Assembly (NCBI GenBank): GCA_964431365.1
Contig: CAYSJJ010000012.1
Span: forward strand, 4,487 to 68,486
DNA length: 64,000 bases
Source: Geomobilibacter sp964431365
GTDB lineage: Bacteria > Desulfobacterota > Desulfuromonadia > Geobacterales > DSM-12255
Direction: 5' to 3'
The first letter of the stretch is position 1; each line of letters begins with the position of its first letter. This document shows positions 18,916 through 27,196 of this stretch, piece after piece. The translations under genes were made by a program, and so were the position numbers. The notes under the pieces were generated by a model that saw nothing but the letters and a program-made list of their open reading frames with translations, did not search any database and was not told the origin of the DNA.

Positions 18916-19692
18916 TTGGGGTTCACCGACTATCATTCCCACCTACTGCCCGCCCTGGACGACGGTTCCCACGACGTTCAGGAATCACTGCGCATGGCCC
19001 GCGTCCTTGCCGCAGCCGGATTCAGGACCGTTCACTGCACGCCCCACCGGCTGGTTGGAGCATTCGAAGCGACCCCGGATCAGGTCAGGGAACAGGTCGC
19101 CACCCTGCAGCGCGCAGTGGATGCAGCGGGGATCCCGCTGAAACTCCTGCCGGGGATGGAGTACTACCTGGACGAGTTTCTCATGTTCAATCTGAGAGCA
19201 CCGCTGGCGCTCGGTACTACCAATCTCCTGCTCATTGAAGCACCTCTGCAGGCTATCCCTCCCTCACTGGAACATTCGGTCCGGCAGGTGTGTGACACCG
19301 GCCTTACGCCGCTCATCGCCCATCCCGAGCGTTGTCAGGTCTTTTTCGTTCCCGACGGGCACGGGCCGGCCACCCGTCCGAGCCTCAGGAAGGTGTTGGC
19401 TGGTCTGCTCCCCGGAAGGGGGACGCGGCCTGCTGCGGTTCACCCGAACATGGCGCTCCTGGAGAGGCTCCGGCAGATGGGGTGCCGGTTTCAGGCCGAT
19501 ATTGCCAGTTTTGCCGGTGGATTCGGTCCCGATGTGCAGCTTCGCGCCATGACGCTGCTGAAGATGGGGATCTATACCCAGTTGGGAAGCGACGCCCACC
19601 GGGCTGAGGGGCTGGCCGAGACCCTTCGGCACGGGCTGCAGGAAATCGAGGCAGCGGCAGGCTGCGAAGCGCTGCAGCGCCTTCTGCAATAA
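18916..19692 (+). CDS. CpsB/CapC-type PHP protein-tyrosine phosphatase
   Basis: 258 aa. Begins DYHSHLLPALDDGSHD, the PHP metal-binding motif of the CpsB/YwqE manganese-dependent tyrosine phosphatase family. Further metal ligands lie in TVHCTPHRL, PGMEYY, IAHPERC and GSDAHRAEGL. The family dephosphorylates bacterial tyrosine kinases that control exopolysaccharide chain length. No Wzc/Wzz gene is nearby. The start is TTG 18916 with GAAAGG 6-10 nt upstream. Divergent from the receiver-like membrane protein gene. Confidence 0.88.
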   Translation: MGFTDYHSHLLPALDDGSHDVQESLRMARVLAAAGFRTVHCTPHRLVGAFEATPDQVREQVATLQRAVDAAGIPLKLLPGMEYYLDEFLMFNLRAPLALGTTNLLLIEAPLQAIPPSLEHSVRQVCDTGLTPLIAHPERCQVFFVPDGHGPATRPSLRKVLAGLLPGRGTRPAAVHPNMALLERLRQMGCRFQADIASFAGGFGPDVQLRAMTLLKMGIYTQLGSDAHRAEGLAETLRHGLQEIEAAAGCEALQRLLQ

Positions 19693-19790
19693 TTCCCCGC
19701 ACCCGGTTCCCCGGACACCCCCTTCAGTAGCTACTCCCGAATCAATACCCCTGGTCGACCATACTACGTGCTGCAGCGGATCTGACGGGC

Positions 19791-20555
19791 TTAACGCCAT
19801 CGAGGCGGAAGTGCCGTCTCCCAGCCGAGTCGTGCCAGCAGTGCCAGGAACTCCCGGTCCGGCGGAGCGATGAGCACAAGCGGGGCACCGGTCAAGGGGT
19901 GGGGCAGGGCGAGTTCCGTGGCGTGGAGCAGCAGTCGGTGGCTGTCGAGCTCCTGACGGAAAAAGCGGTTGTGGCGGCCTTCGCCGTACCGGGTGTCGCC
20001 GATGATGGGATGGAAGATATGCTTGAAGTGGCGGCGGAGCTGATGGCGGCGGCCGGTGCGCGGCGAGACCGAAACCAGGGAGTAGCGGGACGACGGATAC
20101 CGGCCGACAGCCGCGGGGAGTTCGATACGCGCCAGGGAGCGAAAATCGGTTACCGCCTCCTGCGCCTCTTTCGCGGCTAGGGAGGTGGGGAAGTCGCACT
20201 TGTCCGGCTCCTCCACCAGGGGATAGTCGATGGTCCCCTCTTCGGGCGCAAAGCCGCGGACCACGGCAAGATAGCTCTTGTGAACCGTACCGGCGCTAAA
20301 GCACTCCACGACCCGCCGCGCGGTCTCGGGGGTGAAGGCGAAGAGGAGGAGGCCCGACGTCGGTTTGTCCAGCCGGTGGACCGGGTAGACCCTGCGGCCG
20401 ACCTGATTGCGCACCACCTGGAGGGCAAAGCGGGTCTCGTGGCGGTCGATGGGGCTCCGGTGAACCAGGAGCCCTGACGGCTTGTTGACCGCAACCAGCT
20501 CTTCGTCCTGGTATATGACGGTCAGACGCTCCTGGTCCTGTTCAGCAGCTGGCAA
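19791..20555 (-). CDS. truC: tRNA pseudouridine synthase C (RluA family)
   Basis: 254 aa. VIYQDEELVAVNKPSGLLVHRS closely matches the N-terminus of TruC. PVHRLDKPTSGLLLFA contains the catalytic Asp. SPRTGRRHQLRRHFKHIFHP and GDTRYGEGRHNRFFR are family blocks. TruC makes pseudouridine at position 65 of tRNAs. I chose TTG 20555, with AGAGG 8 nt upstream. The open frame continues far upstream, but that part only mirrors the Ig-domain gene on another frame. Likely in one unit with that gene (41-bp gap). Confidence 0.88.
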   Translation of the reverse strand: MPAAEQDQERLTVIYQDEELVAVNKPSGLLVHRSPIDRHETRFALQVVRNQVGRRVYPVHRLDKPTSGLLLFAFTPETARRVVECFSAGTVHKSYLAVVRGFAPEEGTIDYPLVEEPDKCDFPTSLAAKEAQEAVTDFRSLARIELPAAVGRYPSSRYSLVSVSPRTGRRHQLRRHFKHIFHPIIGDTRYGEGRHNRFFRQELDSHRLLLHATELALPHPLTGAPLVLIAPPDREFLALLARLGWETALPPRWR

Positions 20556-20596
20556 AGGACGATGCCTCTCTTCCCGGGAGCTCACGATGGCCGAGG

Positions 20597-21391
20597 CTAG
20601 CGTGCTGCTGCCGGCAGGATGATCTCGATCACCGCAAGCGCGGTGGTCCCCCTGCCTATGAACGGGCGGCTGTAGAGTATCTTGACGGCATTTTCCCGGC
20701 GGGCGCGTTGCAGGACATCGCCGGAGACGGTGACGATCTCGGAGATTTCGGCGGCGCCGTTGACCAGGGAAACCGTCAGGGGCAAGGGGACCGACCCGAT
20801 CACCGTTCCGCCCGCCCTGAACGATGCGCCGGGCGAGGTCAGCGTGGCGGTTTCCTCGGGCTTGGCGGTGATCCGGTAGCTTACCGGGGTGGCGCCTCCC
20901 TGGCCGGCAGGGATCGTCACGCTTGTGGGTGTCGCAGCAGCGGCTATGGTGAGGGGGCCTTTCAGGAGTATGGATTGGCTGATGGCGGCGACACCGGCCG
21001 GGGAGTCGGCAACTTCCAGCCGAAAGGCCCTCGTGGCGCTCTGCTGGCCGCTCTTGCAGCTGTCGGTGGCGCTGACCGAAAAGATGAAGCTGCCCGCGGC
21101 CCTTGGTCTCCCCGACAGTGTTCCGTCGGGCGAGAGGCCGAGTCCGGGGGGGAGCGATCCGCCGGTCACCATGAGTCGCACCGGTTCCTTCCCCCCGAAG
21201 GCCGGGACCTTCCACGCATAGGCCGACTCCTGGAGTGCCACGGGCAGGGCCGCCGGGGCAAGGGAGATGGGGGGACAGGCGAGGTAGAGCGGCTCGTCGG
21301 GGAACGGGTGGGTACGCCGGGCTCCCCACGCGGCTGATGCGAGACAGAGGAGAACTCCCAGAATGATCGGGAGCGCGAGATGTCTGGCCAT
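20597..21391 (-). CDS. Exported protein with putative Ig (He_PIG-like) domain
   Basis: 264 aa. Signal peptide (ALPIILGVLLCLASAAWG). The segment GGSLPPGLGLSPDGTLSG followed by AAGSFIFSVSATDS is the classic putative-Ig pattern (LPxGL...G.LSG.P...G.Y.F.V.ATD). The rest is beta-rich with no recognisable catalytic motif. AGGAGG lies 8 nt before the ATG. Probably periplasmic or surface located. Function unknown. Confidence 0.75.
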   Translation of the reverse strand: MARHLALPIILGVLLCLASAAWGARRTHPFPDEPLYLACPPISLAPAALPVALQESAYAWKVPAFGGKEPVRLMVTGGSLPPGLGLSPDGTLSGRPRAAGSFIFSVSATDSCKSGQQSATRAFRLEVADSPAGVAAISQSILLKGPLTIAAAATPTSVTIPAGQGGATPVSYRITAKPEETATLTSPGASFRAGGTVIGSVPLPLTVSLVNGAAEISEIVTVSGDVLQRARRENAVKILYSRPFIGRGTTALAVIEIILPAAAR

Positions 21392-21510
21392 GACTGTGCA
21401 TCCTCCTGACAGGACAAAAAATAGCGCCGAGCATTATCCTTGTCGAAACAGCAGAGGTCAAGCATTCATCCGTCAAAATAGGTGCCGAGAAGGTGCGGAG
21501 AGAAAATAGT

Positions 21511-21567
21511 TCAGCTCTGCTGAGAGCGATTTGTTCAGTTGACGGCGTCAGGTCAAATGGATAATTT
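21511..21567 (+). promoter_or_regulatory. Promoter of the LysR gene with candidate LysR box
   Basis: TTGACG at 21539-21544, a 17-bp spacer and TAATTT at 21562-21567 form a sigma-70 promoter. Just upstream, TCAGCTCTGCTGA (21511-21523) is a perfect 5-bp palindrome with the T-N11-A pattern used by LysR proteins. This suggests autoregulation, possibly also control of the divergent Ig-domain gene. Confidence 0.5.
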
Positions 21568-21612
21568 AACTAGGATCAGTCAATGGTATCGCCCGAAACG
21601 ATAGGAGCTACT

Positions 21613-22518
21613 ATGAACATCAAGCAGCTGGAGGTTTTCGTCGCCGTTGCCGAAACCAGAAGCTTCTCCAAGGGGGCCGATGCTGCGTGTATCGGTCAGT
21701 CGACGGCCAGCCAGCATATAGCTGCCCTGGAAGAGTCCTGCGGAGTCCGTCTGCTGGACAGGACAGGCAAGGGTGCCGTCCCCACCGAGGCAGGAAAGCT
21801 GCTCCTGCAGCACGGGCGCAAGGTCCTTTCGCTGCTGAGGAGAACCGAGTCGGCAATGGCGCAGTTCGTGCGGGGCGATGTGGCCGAGCTCTCCGTTGGC
21901 GGCAGTACCATTGCGTGTACCTACCTCCTCCCCCGGATCATCAAGCGGGTCGTCGCCACTGCACCGACCCTGGCGGTCAGGACCAGGCAGGGGGACAGCA
22001 GGGAGGTCGTCCAACTCCTGGTCCGGGAAGAGGTGGAGGTGGCGGTGGTGGGAAGTCTGGCCGACAACGACACCATAACCTTCCACCCGCTGACCAGGGA
22101 CGTGATTCGTCTCGTGGTCGGCCGGCATCACCCCTGGTACGGAGTCGAACGCCTGTCTCTGGACGATCTGCCGGCGGAGCCGCTGGTGCTTCGTGAAGAA
22201 GGGTCAGGGACCGGCAGGGCGGTCTCCGAGGCCCTGCAAAAGGGGGGGCTGGACCTGCGCTCGCTGAGGGTCCGTGCCTGGATGGGGAGCAGCGAAGCGG
22301 TCAAGCAGGCTGTCTTGCTCGGTATCGGGGCGGCCTTTCTTTCCGATCTCTCGGTCCAGAGCGAGCTGGAACGGGGGGAACTGGCAGCGGTCGAACTGAC
22401 CGGCGTTGAGATGGAGCGCACGTTTTACCTCGCCTGTCGTCGTGGCCGCGACCTGTCGCCCGCAGCAAAGGTGTTTTGTTCCGCGGCCAGGGAGGCCTTG
22501 TCGCCGACCGCCGAATGA
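21613..22518 (+). CDS. LysR-family transcriptional regulator
   Basis: 301 aa from ATG 21613 (GGAG 6 nt upstream; an in-frame ATG at 21583 lacks an RBS). N-terminal winged helix-turn-helix: MNIKQLEVFVAVAETRSFSK then IGQSTASQHIAALEESCGV. The remainder is a periplasmic-binding-protein-like effector domain (ELSVGGSTIACTYLLP, PLVLREEGSGTGRAVSEAL), resembling the CysB/CysL-type subgroup that senses small acids. Effector unknown. Convergent with terC. Confidence 0.9.
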   Translation: MNIKQLEVFVAVAETRSFSKGADAACIGQSTASQHIAALEESCGVRLLDRTGKGAVPTEAGKLLLQHGRKVLSLLRRTESAMAQFVRGDVAELSVGGSTIACTYLLPRIIKRVVATAPTLAVRTRQGDSREVVQLLVREEVEVAVVGSLADNDTITFHPLTRDVIRLVVGRHHPWYGVERLSLDDLPAEPLVLREEGSGTGRAVSEALQKGGLDLRSLRVRAWMGSSEAVKQAVLLGIGAAFLSDLSVQSELERGELAAVELTGVEMERTFYLACRRGRDLSPAAKVFCSAAREALSPTAE

Positions 22519-22576
22519 CCCCGCATCGCGCTCCTGTCGTCGGACAGGGCGCGCCATGGCCCCCCTGACAAAGGGA

Positions 22577-23347
22577 TCACTTCCGCGGGCCTGATTCCCC
22601 GGCCGCGCCACCTGCTTCGCCATAGGCGCTGTGCAGCTTGACCGGTACCCCCCGGCGAAGCCGCAGGTTCAACATCTCGACCATCACCGAAAACGCCATG
22701 GCGAAATATATGTACCCTTTGGGGATATGCATGTCAAAACCGTCGCCGATCAGTGCCACGCCGATCATGAGGAGAAAGCTGAGAGCCAGCATCTTGACGG
22801 TTGGATGCCGGTCGACGAAGGCGCTTATCTTGCCGGAGAAGAGCATCATGAAGCCGACCGCCAGGACAACTGCCGCCACCATGACGGCAAGCTGGCGGGC
22901 CATCCCGAGAGCGGTAATGATAGAGTCCAGTGAGAAGACAATGTCCAGCAGCAGAATCTGAACGATGACTGCGCCGAACGTTGTGCCGGCGCGAGCCGCA
23001 GGCTCCCCTTCCTCCCCTTCCAGTCTGCCGTGAATCTCCATGGTGCTTTTCCAGATCAAAAACAGCCCGCCCGATATGAGGATGAGGTCGCGGCCGGAAA
23101 TGTCATTGCCCAGCACCGAAAAGAGGGGGGTGGTGAGCCCCATGAGCCAGGTAAGGGAAAAGAGGAGGGCGATCCGGATGAACATCGCCAGCCCGAGGCC
23201 GACGATCCGGGCCTTTTCCTGCTGCAGGACCGGGAGTTTGCCGGCCTGGATGGAGATGAAGATGATGTTGTCGATCCCCAGGACGATTTCCAGTGCGGTC
23301 AGGGTAATCAGTGCCAGCCAGATCTCCGGATCAGTCAGCCATGCCAT
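22577..23347 (-). CDS. TerC-family membrane protein, probable Mn2+ exporter
   Basis: 256 aa. Starts MAWLTDPEIWLALITLTALE at ATG 23347 with GGAGG 7 nt upstream. LEIVLGIDNIIFISI and LDIVFSLDSIITALGMA are the two acidic TM motifs of TerC/Alx proteins. About seven TM helices. TerC/MeeF-type proteins export manganese, which fits the yybP-ykoY riboswitch in its leader (23385-23525). The charged C-terminal tail is short. Substrate is inferred from family and regulation. Confidence 0.88.
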   Translation of the reverse strand: MAWLTDPEIWLALITLTALEIVLGIDNIIFISIQAGKLPVLQQEKARIVGLGLAMFIRIALLFSLTWLMGLTTPLFSVLGNDISGRDLILISGGLFLIWKSTMEIHGRLEGEEGEPAARAGTTFGAVIVQILLLDIVFSLDSIITALGMARQLAVMVAAVVLAVGFMMLFSGKISAFVDRHPTVKMLALSFLLMIGVALIGDGFDMHIPKGYIYFAMAFSVMVEMLNLRLRRGVPVKLHSAYGEAGGAAGESGPRK

Positions 23348-23384
23348 GCGCGTCTCCTCCAGTGTGTGAAAATAGGGCCCCAAT

Positions 23385-23525
23385 AAAAAAGACCTTTACC
23401 CTCAGCGTTAATGCGCCTCGGATAAAGGTCTTGCTGGCAGGATTCTGCTCCGGGTCCGGGCCTTGAGGGCCGTCTTGACGAAACCGGATCGGCCTTGTCG
23501 GTGGCCGATAGCTACTCCCCTTTAC
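23385..23525 (-). promoter_or_regulatory. yybP-ykoY (manganese) riboswitch with overlapping terminator, upstream of terC
   Basis: Read on the minus strand, the leader begins AAAGGGGAGTAGC (rev. of 23511-23523), then TCGTCAAGACGG, and ends GCAAGACCTTTATCC. These are the conserved 5' strand, the mid element and the 3' strand of the yybP-ykoY aptamer. Just downstream, GACCTTTA (23423-23430) pairs with TAAAGGTC (23391-23398), followed by six Us (23385-23390), giving an intrinsic terminator. The terminator uses the aptamer's own 3' strand, so Mn2+ binding should prevent termination (an ON switch). Confidence 0.85.
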
Positions 23526-23612
23526 GTTTTGTGACTATAATTCCACTCTCCACCGATGTCAAGGCATCACTCCGGGAGGGACAGGGCGGCTGCGACCCTT
23601 TTGAACGACCGG

Positions 23613-24602
23613 TCAATGGGGAGGAGGGTCGGCCACCTTGGCCGTCGCCTCAGGCAGACCGTCGCCAACAGTTGCAACGAATTTTCCGAACAACTCTTCG
23701 CTGAACGCACCGACAGATTCAACCCGCATGGCCTGGATGGCCTCGTCATGGGAGTTGGCAGTGTGGTAGGGGCGATCGGTTGTGAGCGAGCAATAGGCGT
23801 CGCAGATGGCAGCCAGTTGCGCGCTGCGGGGAATAGTGTCCCCTTTGAGGCCTGATGGATAGCCGGTGCCGTCGTACCTTTCGTGATGGTAGCGGACGAT
23901 GGTCAGGGAGACCTCGTTGAATACACCGACATTCCTGAGGAAATCGAACCCCTTCTGCGGATGTTGCCTCACCTTGTGGAACTCCATGTCCGAGAGGGCA
24001 TCGGGTTTTTCAAGAATCTCCCGGGAGATGAAGATCATGCCGAAATCGTGAAGCAGCGCGCCAACGCCGACATCGATCATTTCGTCATGGCCCAGTTGGA
24101 ACAAGCGATCATGAATGAGCATGGTCAGTGCGGCAACCTGGACGCTATGGACGAAGATGTAGTAATTGTTGGCGATTATGGCCTGAAAGGCCTTGAGTGC
24201 ATCTTCCGAATTGGCAACGTATTCCATGAGATGTTGGACCAGGCTGCGGCAGCGGGCCAGATCGGCAACCTTTGCCGGGGTGTCCAGCACGTCGGTCACG
24301 AAATTGGCCGTCGTCTGGTAGAGGATGGTCCCCTTGGCGTTGCTGCTGATGTCCTCCCGACCGAGCAGATAGGTCAGGTTGTCCTCCAGGTATTCGGAGA
24401 CGGTATCCATGTCGCCTGCACGCACATAGAGGAATTCGGCATTGGCCCTCTGCAGCCGCGCGCGGTCCAGTTCGGTGAATTTTCGGTCGTGGTTCTTGTA
24501 CAGGATATAGTTGCCGTCGTGTTTGACGAACAACGCCACATCGGGAAAGTAGGCGGGGTTGATGCATTCGATCGTAATCGGTCGGAAATAGCGGTCTTTC
24601 AT
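23613..24602 (-). CDS. HD-GYP domain protein, c-di-GMP phosphodiesterase
   Basis: 329 aa from ATG 24602 (GGAAAGG upstream). The N-terminal ~130 residues (begins MKDRYFRPITIECINPAYF) resemble the DUF3391-like segment that often precedes HD-GYP. The HD-GYP domain has ALLHDFGMI (HD metal site), a further His cluster, and HHERYDGTGYP, the full GYP motif associated with activity. It should hydrolyse c-di-GMP to pGpG/GMP. Relevant here because three c-di-GMP riboswitches lie 19 kb away. Transcribed toward terC. Confidence 0.88.
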   Translation of the reverse strand: MKDRYFRPITIECINPAYFPDVALFVKHDGNYILYKNHDRKFTELDRARLQRANAEFLYVRAGDMDTVSEYLEDNLTYLLGREDISSNAKGTILYQTTANFVTDVLDTPAKVADLARCRSLVQHLMEYVANSEDALKAFQAIIANNYYIFVHSVQVAALTMLIHDRLFQLGHDEMIDVGVGALLHDFGMIFISREILEKPDALSDMEFHKVRQHPQKGFDFLRNVGVFNEVSLTIVRYHHERYDGTGYPSGLKGDTIPRSAQLAAICDAYCSLTTDRPYHTANSHDEAIQAMRVESVGAFSEELFGKFVATVGDGLPEATAKVADPPPH

Positions 24603-24779
24603 GCTGCTGCCTTTCCACTCTCCAGCCAGAAGAGGAGACTCAGTCGCCGGTTCGCCCCGATCAAGCCGGAGATGATCCTCTTCGCCGCACCTGGAGGATA
24701 ATACTGTCAAAAGCATGCGTGGGAAACAGGTGACTATGATCCTATCGGAGGGGGAGGAGAAAAGTTTAGCCGCTGCCGG

Positions 24780-25394
24780 TCAGCGGGAAGGAAATGCCGA
24801 GGTATATGACACGTCAAAGGACCTTCCCCCCCGGGAAAACCGGACGCTTCGCTCCCTGATCTCGACAATCCGGGCACCGGCAATTTCGGCCCCTTCTCCC
24901 ACCAGCGACCCGTTGACCACCGCGCGCCGGAGGCTTCGTTCGTCCTGCCAGGCTATGCCGGAGATGGTGATTCCCCTGTCCGCCGGCTCGGATGCTCCGG
25001 TCGTCTCCTCTCCGGCCATCACGTTACGCGGAGGTGGGGCCGGTGCTCCAGGCGGAACGATTGCCGCGGGAACCGGCCGGACCGGTTCCGCCGGGACCGA
25101 AGCCAACGGAGGCGGAGTCACCGGGGAGGCTGGCGTGACAACCGGCACCGTGGCTGCCTGTTCGGAAGGTTGCGGTAGGGGAGGGACCGGCTTTTCCCGC
25201 TTGATGAACAGGCCGGCACCGATGCCTGCCAGAAGCAGAACCGCTCCGGCAATGACGAGCATGGCAAGGTTCCTCGGTGCAGGGGGGTCGTCGCCACGCC
25301 GATGCAATACGGCCGGACGTATGTCCACCGTGCCGCCGTGGCGGCTCTTTCGCTCCTGTTCCATCTTTTTCAACGCGTCAAGTATCAGGCTCAT
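24780..25394 (-). CDS. gspB: GspB-like type II secretion assembly protein
   Basis: 204 aa. Cytoplasmic N-terminus MSLILDALKKMEQERKSR is the GspB signature. One TM helix at about 42-64 (NLAMLVIAGAVLLLAGIGAGL), a Pro/Ala/Val-rich periplasmic linker, and a C-terminal ~70-aa domain (ITISGIAWQDERSLRRAVVNGSLVGEG) of the T2SSB fold, resembling GspC's HR domain. With GspA it helps insert the secretin GspD through peptidoglycan. Its ATG overlaps the gspA stop by 4 bp. Confidence 0.85.
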   Translation of the reverse strand: MSLILDALKKMEQERKSRHGGTVDIRPAVLHRRGDDPPAPRNLAMLVIAGAVLLLAGIGAGLFIKREKPVPPLPQPSEQAATVPVVTPASPVTPPPLASVPAEPVRPVPAAIVPPGAPAPPPRNVMAGEETTGASEPADRGITISGIAWQDERSLRRAVVNGSLVGEGAEIAGARIVEIRERSVRFSRGGRSFDVSYTSAFPSR

Positions 25395-27037
25395 CGACTC
25401 TGCTCCGTCCGCTGGTCCGTGACCGCTGCCCCGTCGTGTTCCGGGTTGGTTCGTCGCTGCTGCAGCCCGGGGGGGAAAAAGCCCCCGGCCCGCCGGTAAA
25501 GGATGAGCAGGGTCCTCTCGCCAGGCTTTCCGTCGGGTTTCAGCCCTTCTGTCTGCTGAAACGTGCGGATCGCCTTGTCCGTTGCCAGGTCGAAGATGCC
25601 GGTTGCCGGTCCTCGGTAGTATCCTGCCCCCTTCAGCAGCTCCTGTAGGGGCTTGACGCCTTTTGCCCTGCTCCCTGCACGCAGCCGGGGGGAGATGTTG
25701 TGAAAGTTCTTCCAGAACAGCGTCGCATTCCCGGTCCAGATGGCGGCCAGTTCCGCTCTGGTAAGGGAGGTGCGGCCGTTGACCGCCGGGGCGACGGTGA
25801 CGCTGTCACGGTCGATGCCGACCAGGGCGAGGAACCGGTTGCCGCCGGCAGGGAGCGGAATCGACAGGAGCAGGGGCGTATCGATCCGGGCCAGGGCCTC
25901 CGGCGAGTCGGCCACTTCCGTAAGTGTGAGACCCCGCTGGCGCACAAGGTCCGGGATATCCGCAGCTTCGTTGTCTGCTGCCGGCGGCACCTGCCATGCC
26001 CTGAGTATGGCGTTTACGGCTGCACGGTGGTTGTCGGCTTCGGGCGTGGCGCCGAGTCCGGCCAGGGCTGCCTCCCGTGATAACGGCACCCTGACCGGTT
26101 TGGATGCCACCGCAGCCGGCGTAACGGTACCGAACCGGGAAACGGCCACCGCCCCGGCCGCCAACACCGCCAGGGAGAAGAGGAGGGCTCGGATGGTGAA
26201 GCGGAGTCCCCATGCCGGCCGCCGGCCACCTTTGCGGATATCGGCAATGGCCAGGGACGCCATGGCCGGCGTAACCAGACGGGCCTCCCGCGTGTAGGCC
26301 AGCAGCAGCGCCCGGTCGCAGACGCCGTTGATCAGGCGGGGGACGCCTCCCGAGAAGCGGTAGATCCGCCGTACTGCACCGGATGCAAAGGTGAGCGGCT
26401 CCCGGCCGGCCGCCGCCACCGAGATCCGGTGCCTGATGTAGGCGCGGGTGTCGGCGAACTTCATCGGTTCCAGATGATAATGGACGGTGATCCGCTGGTC
26501 GAGCTGGCGCAGCTCGTCTCGTGCCAGGAGGGTGCGGAGCTCGGGCTGCCCCACCAGGACGATCTGGATCAGCTTGGCCTGCTCGGTTTCCAGGTTGGAG
26601 ATGAGGCGGATCTGCTCCAGCACCTCTATGGGGAGGTTCTGGGCCTCGTCGATGACGAGGATCACGGCGCGGCCGGCGCGGTTTTCCTCCAGCAGAAAGT
26701 CATTGAGCGTTTCCAGGAGCTCGCGGGCTTCCATGCCGACGGCGGGAAGACGGAGTTCGCGGTTGATCGCCTGCAGGAGGCCGATGGGGGTGAGGGTGGG
26801 GTTGAAGATCAGGGCGGTGCGGTGCGTCTCCGGGTCCAACTGGTTGAGCAGGGTCCGGATGATGGTGGTCTTGCCCGTCCCGACCTCGCCGGAGAGCTCG
26901 ATGAACCCGGCCCGTGTGTCGATGGCGTAGAGAAGGTGCCCCAACGCCTCCTGGTGCCTGGAACTGAGGAAGAGAAAATGCGGGTTCGGCGTGAGGGCGA
27001 ACGGTGGTTCGCTGAAACCAAAATGTTCCCAGTACAT
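25391..27037 (-). CDS. gspA: GspA/ExeA-like AAA ATPase with peptidoglycan-binding domain
   Basis: 548 aa. MYWEHFGFSEPPFALTPNP is the typical ExeA start. Walker A reads SGEVGTGKTT and Walker B VILVIDEAQNLP, in an N-terminal AAA_22 domain (about 1-270). A TM helix lies at about 278-298. A periplasmic region follows, ending in a PG_binding_1 domain (GYYRGPATGIFDLATDKAI). GspA hydrolyses ATP and remodels or binds peptidoglycan to let the secretin assemble. No other gsp genes are in the window. A start-proximal SD is not obvious. Confidence 0.88.
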   Translation of the reverse strand: MYWEHFGFSEPPFALTPNPHFLFLSSRHQEALGHLLYAIDTRAGFIELSGEVGTGKTTIIRTLLNQLDPETHRTALIFNPTLTPIGLLQAINRELRLPAVGMEARELLETLNDFLLEENRAGRAVILVIDEAQNLPIEVLEQIRLISNLETEQAKLIQIVLVGQPELRTLLARDELRQLDQRITVHYHLEPMKFADTRAYIRHRISVAAAGREPLTFASGAVRRIYRFSGGVPRLINGVCDRALLLAYTREARLVTPAMASLAIADIRKGGRRPAWGLRFTIRALLFSLAVLAAGAVAVSRFGTVTPAAVASKPVRVPLSREAALAGLGATPEADNHRAAVNAILRAWQVPPAADNEAADIPDLVRQRGLTLTEVADSPEALARIDTPLLLSIPLPAGGNRFLALVGIDRDSVTVAPAVNGRTSLTRAELAAIWTGNATLFWKNFHNISPRLRAGSRAKGVKPLQELLKGAGYYRGPATGIFDLATDKAIRTFQQTEGLKPDGKPGERTLLILYRRAGGFFPPGLQQRRTNPEHDGAAVTDQRTEQSR

Positions 27038-27082
27038 GGGTGGCCATTGTACCCGACAATGTGGAATGCGTGACCCGATTAG

Positions 27083-27111
27083 CTATAAGTTTTCATCCCG
27101 TGCCTTGTCAA
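27083..27111 (-). promoter_or_regulatory. Sigma-70-type promoter for gspAB
   Basis: On the minus strand, TTGACA (27111-27106), a 17-bp spacer and TTATAG (27088-27083) precede gspA by about 45 bp of leader. Confidence 0.6.
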
Positions 27112-27177
27112 GGGATTAGTCGCCGACAACGGAGGGGATACGGACACTTGGGTGTTACGATTGTCTGTCCGGCGTGA

Positions 27178-27196
27178 ACGGCCTGACCTAGGCCGT
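27178..27196 (-). promoter_or_regulatory. Candidate bacterial SECIS hairpin of arsS
   Basis: On the minus strand ACGGCCTAGGTCAGGCCGT folds into a perfect 7-bp stem with loop AGGTC. It begins 12 nt after the in-frame TGA (27211-27209). Bacterial SECIS elements sit about 11 nt after the Sec UGA, and the E. coli fdhF SECIS apical loop carries AGGUCU bound by SelB. The TAG stop of the extended reading frame (27190-27188) lies inside the stem-loop. Confidence 0.75.

Noticed and set aside
19791..21476. truC read as a 561-aa protein
   Set aside because: Only the last ~254 residues match TruC. The upstream part is antisense-like arginine-rich sequence in another frame of the Ig-domain gene, and a TTG with a good RBS lies at 20555.
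23495..23855. Short plus-strand ORFs near 23.5-23.8 kb
   Set aside because: They are antisense to the yybP-ykoY aptamer and to the HD-GYP C-terminus and lack coding features.
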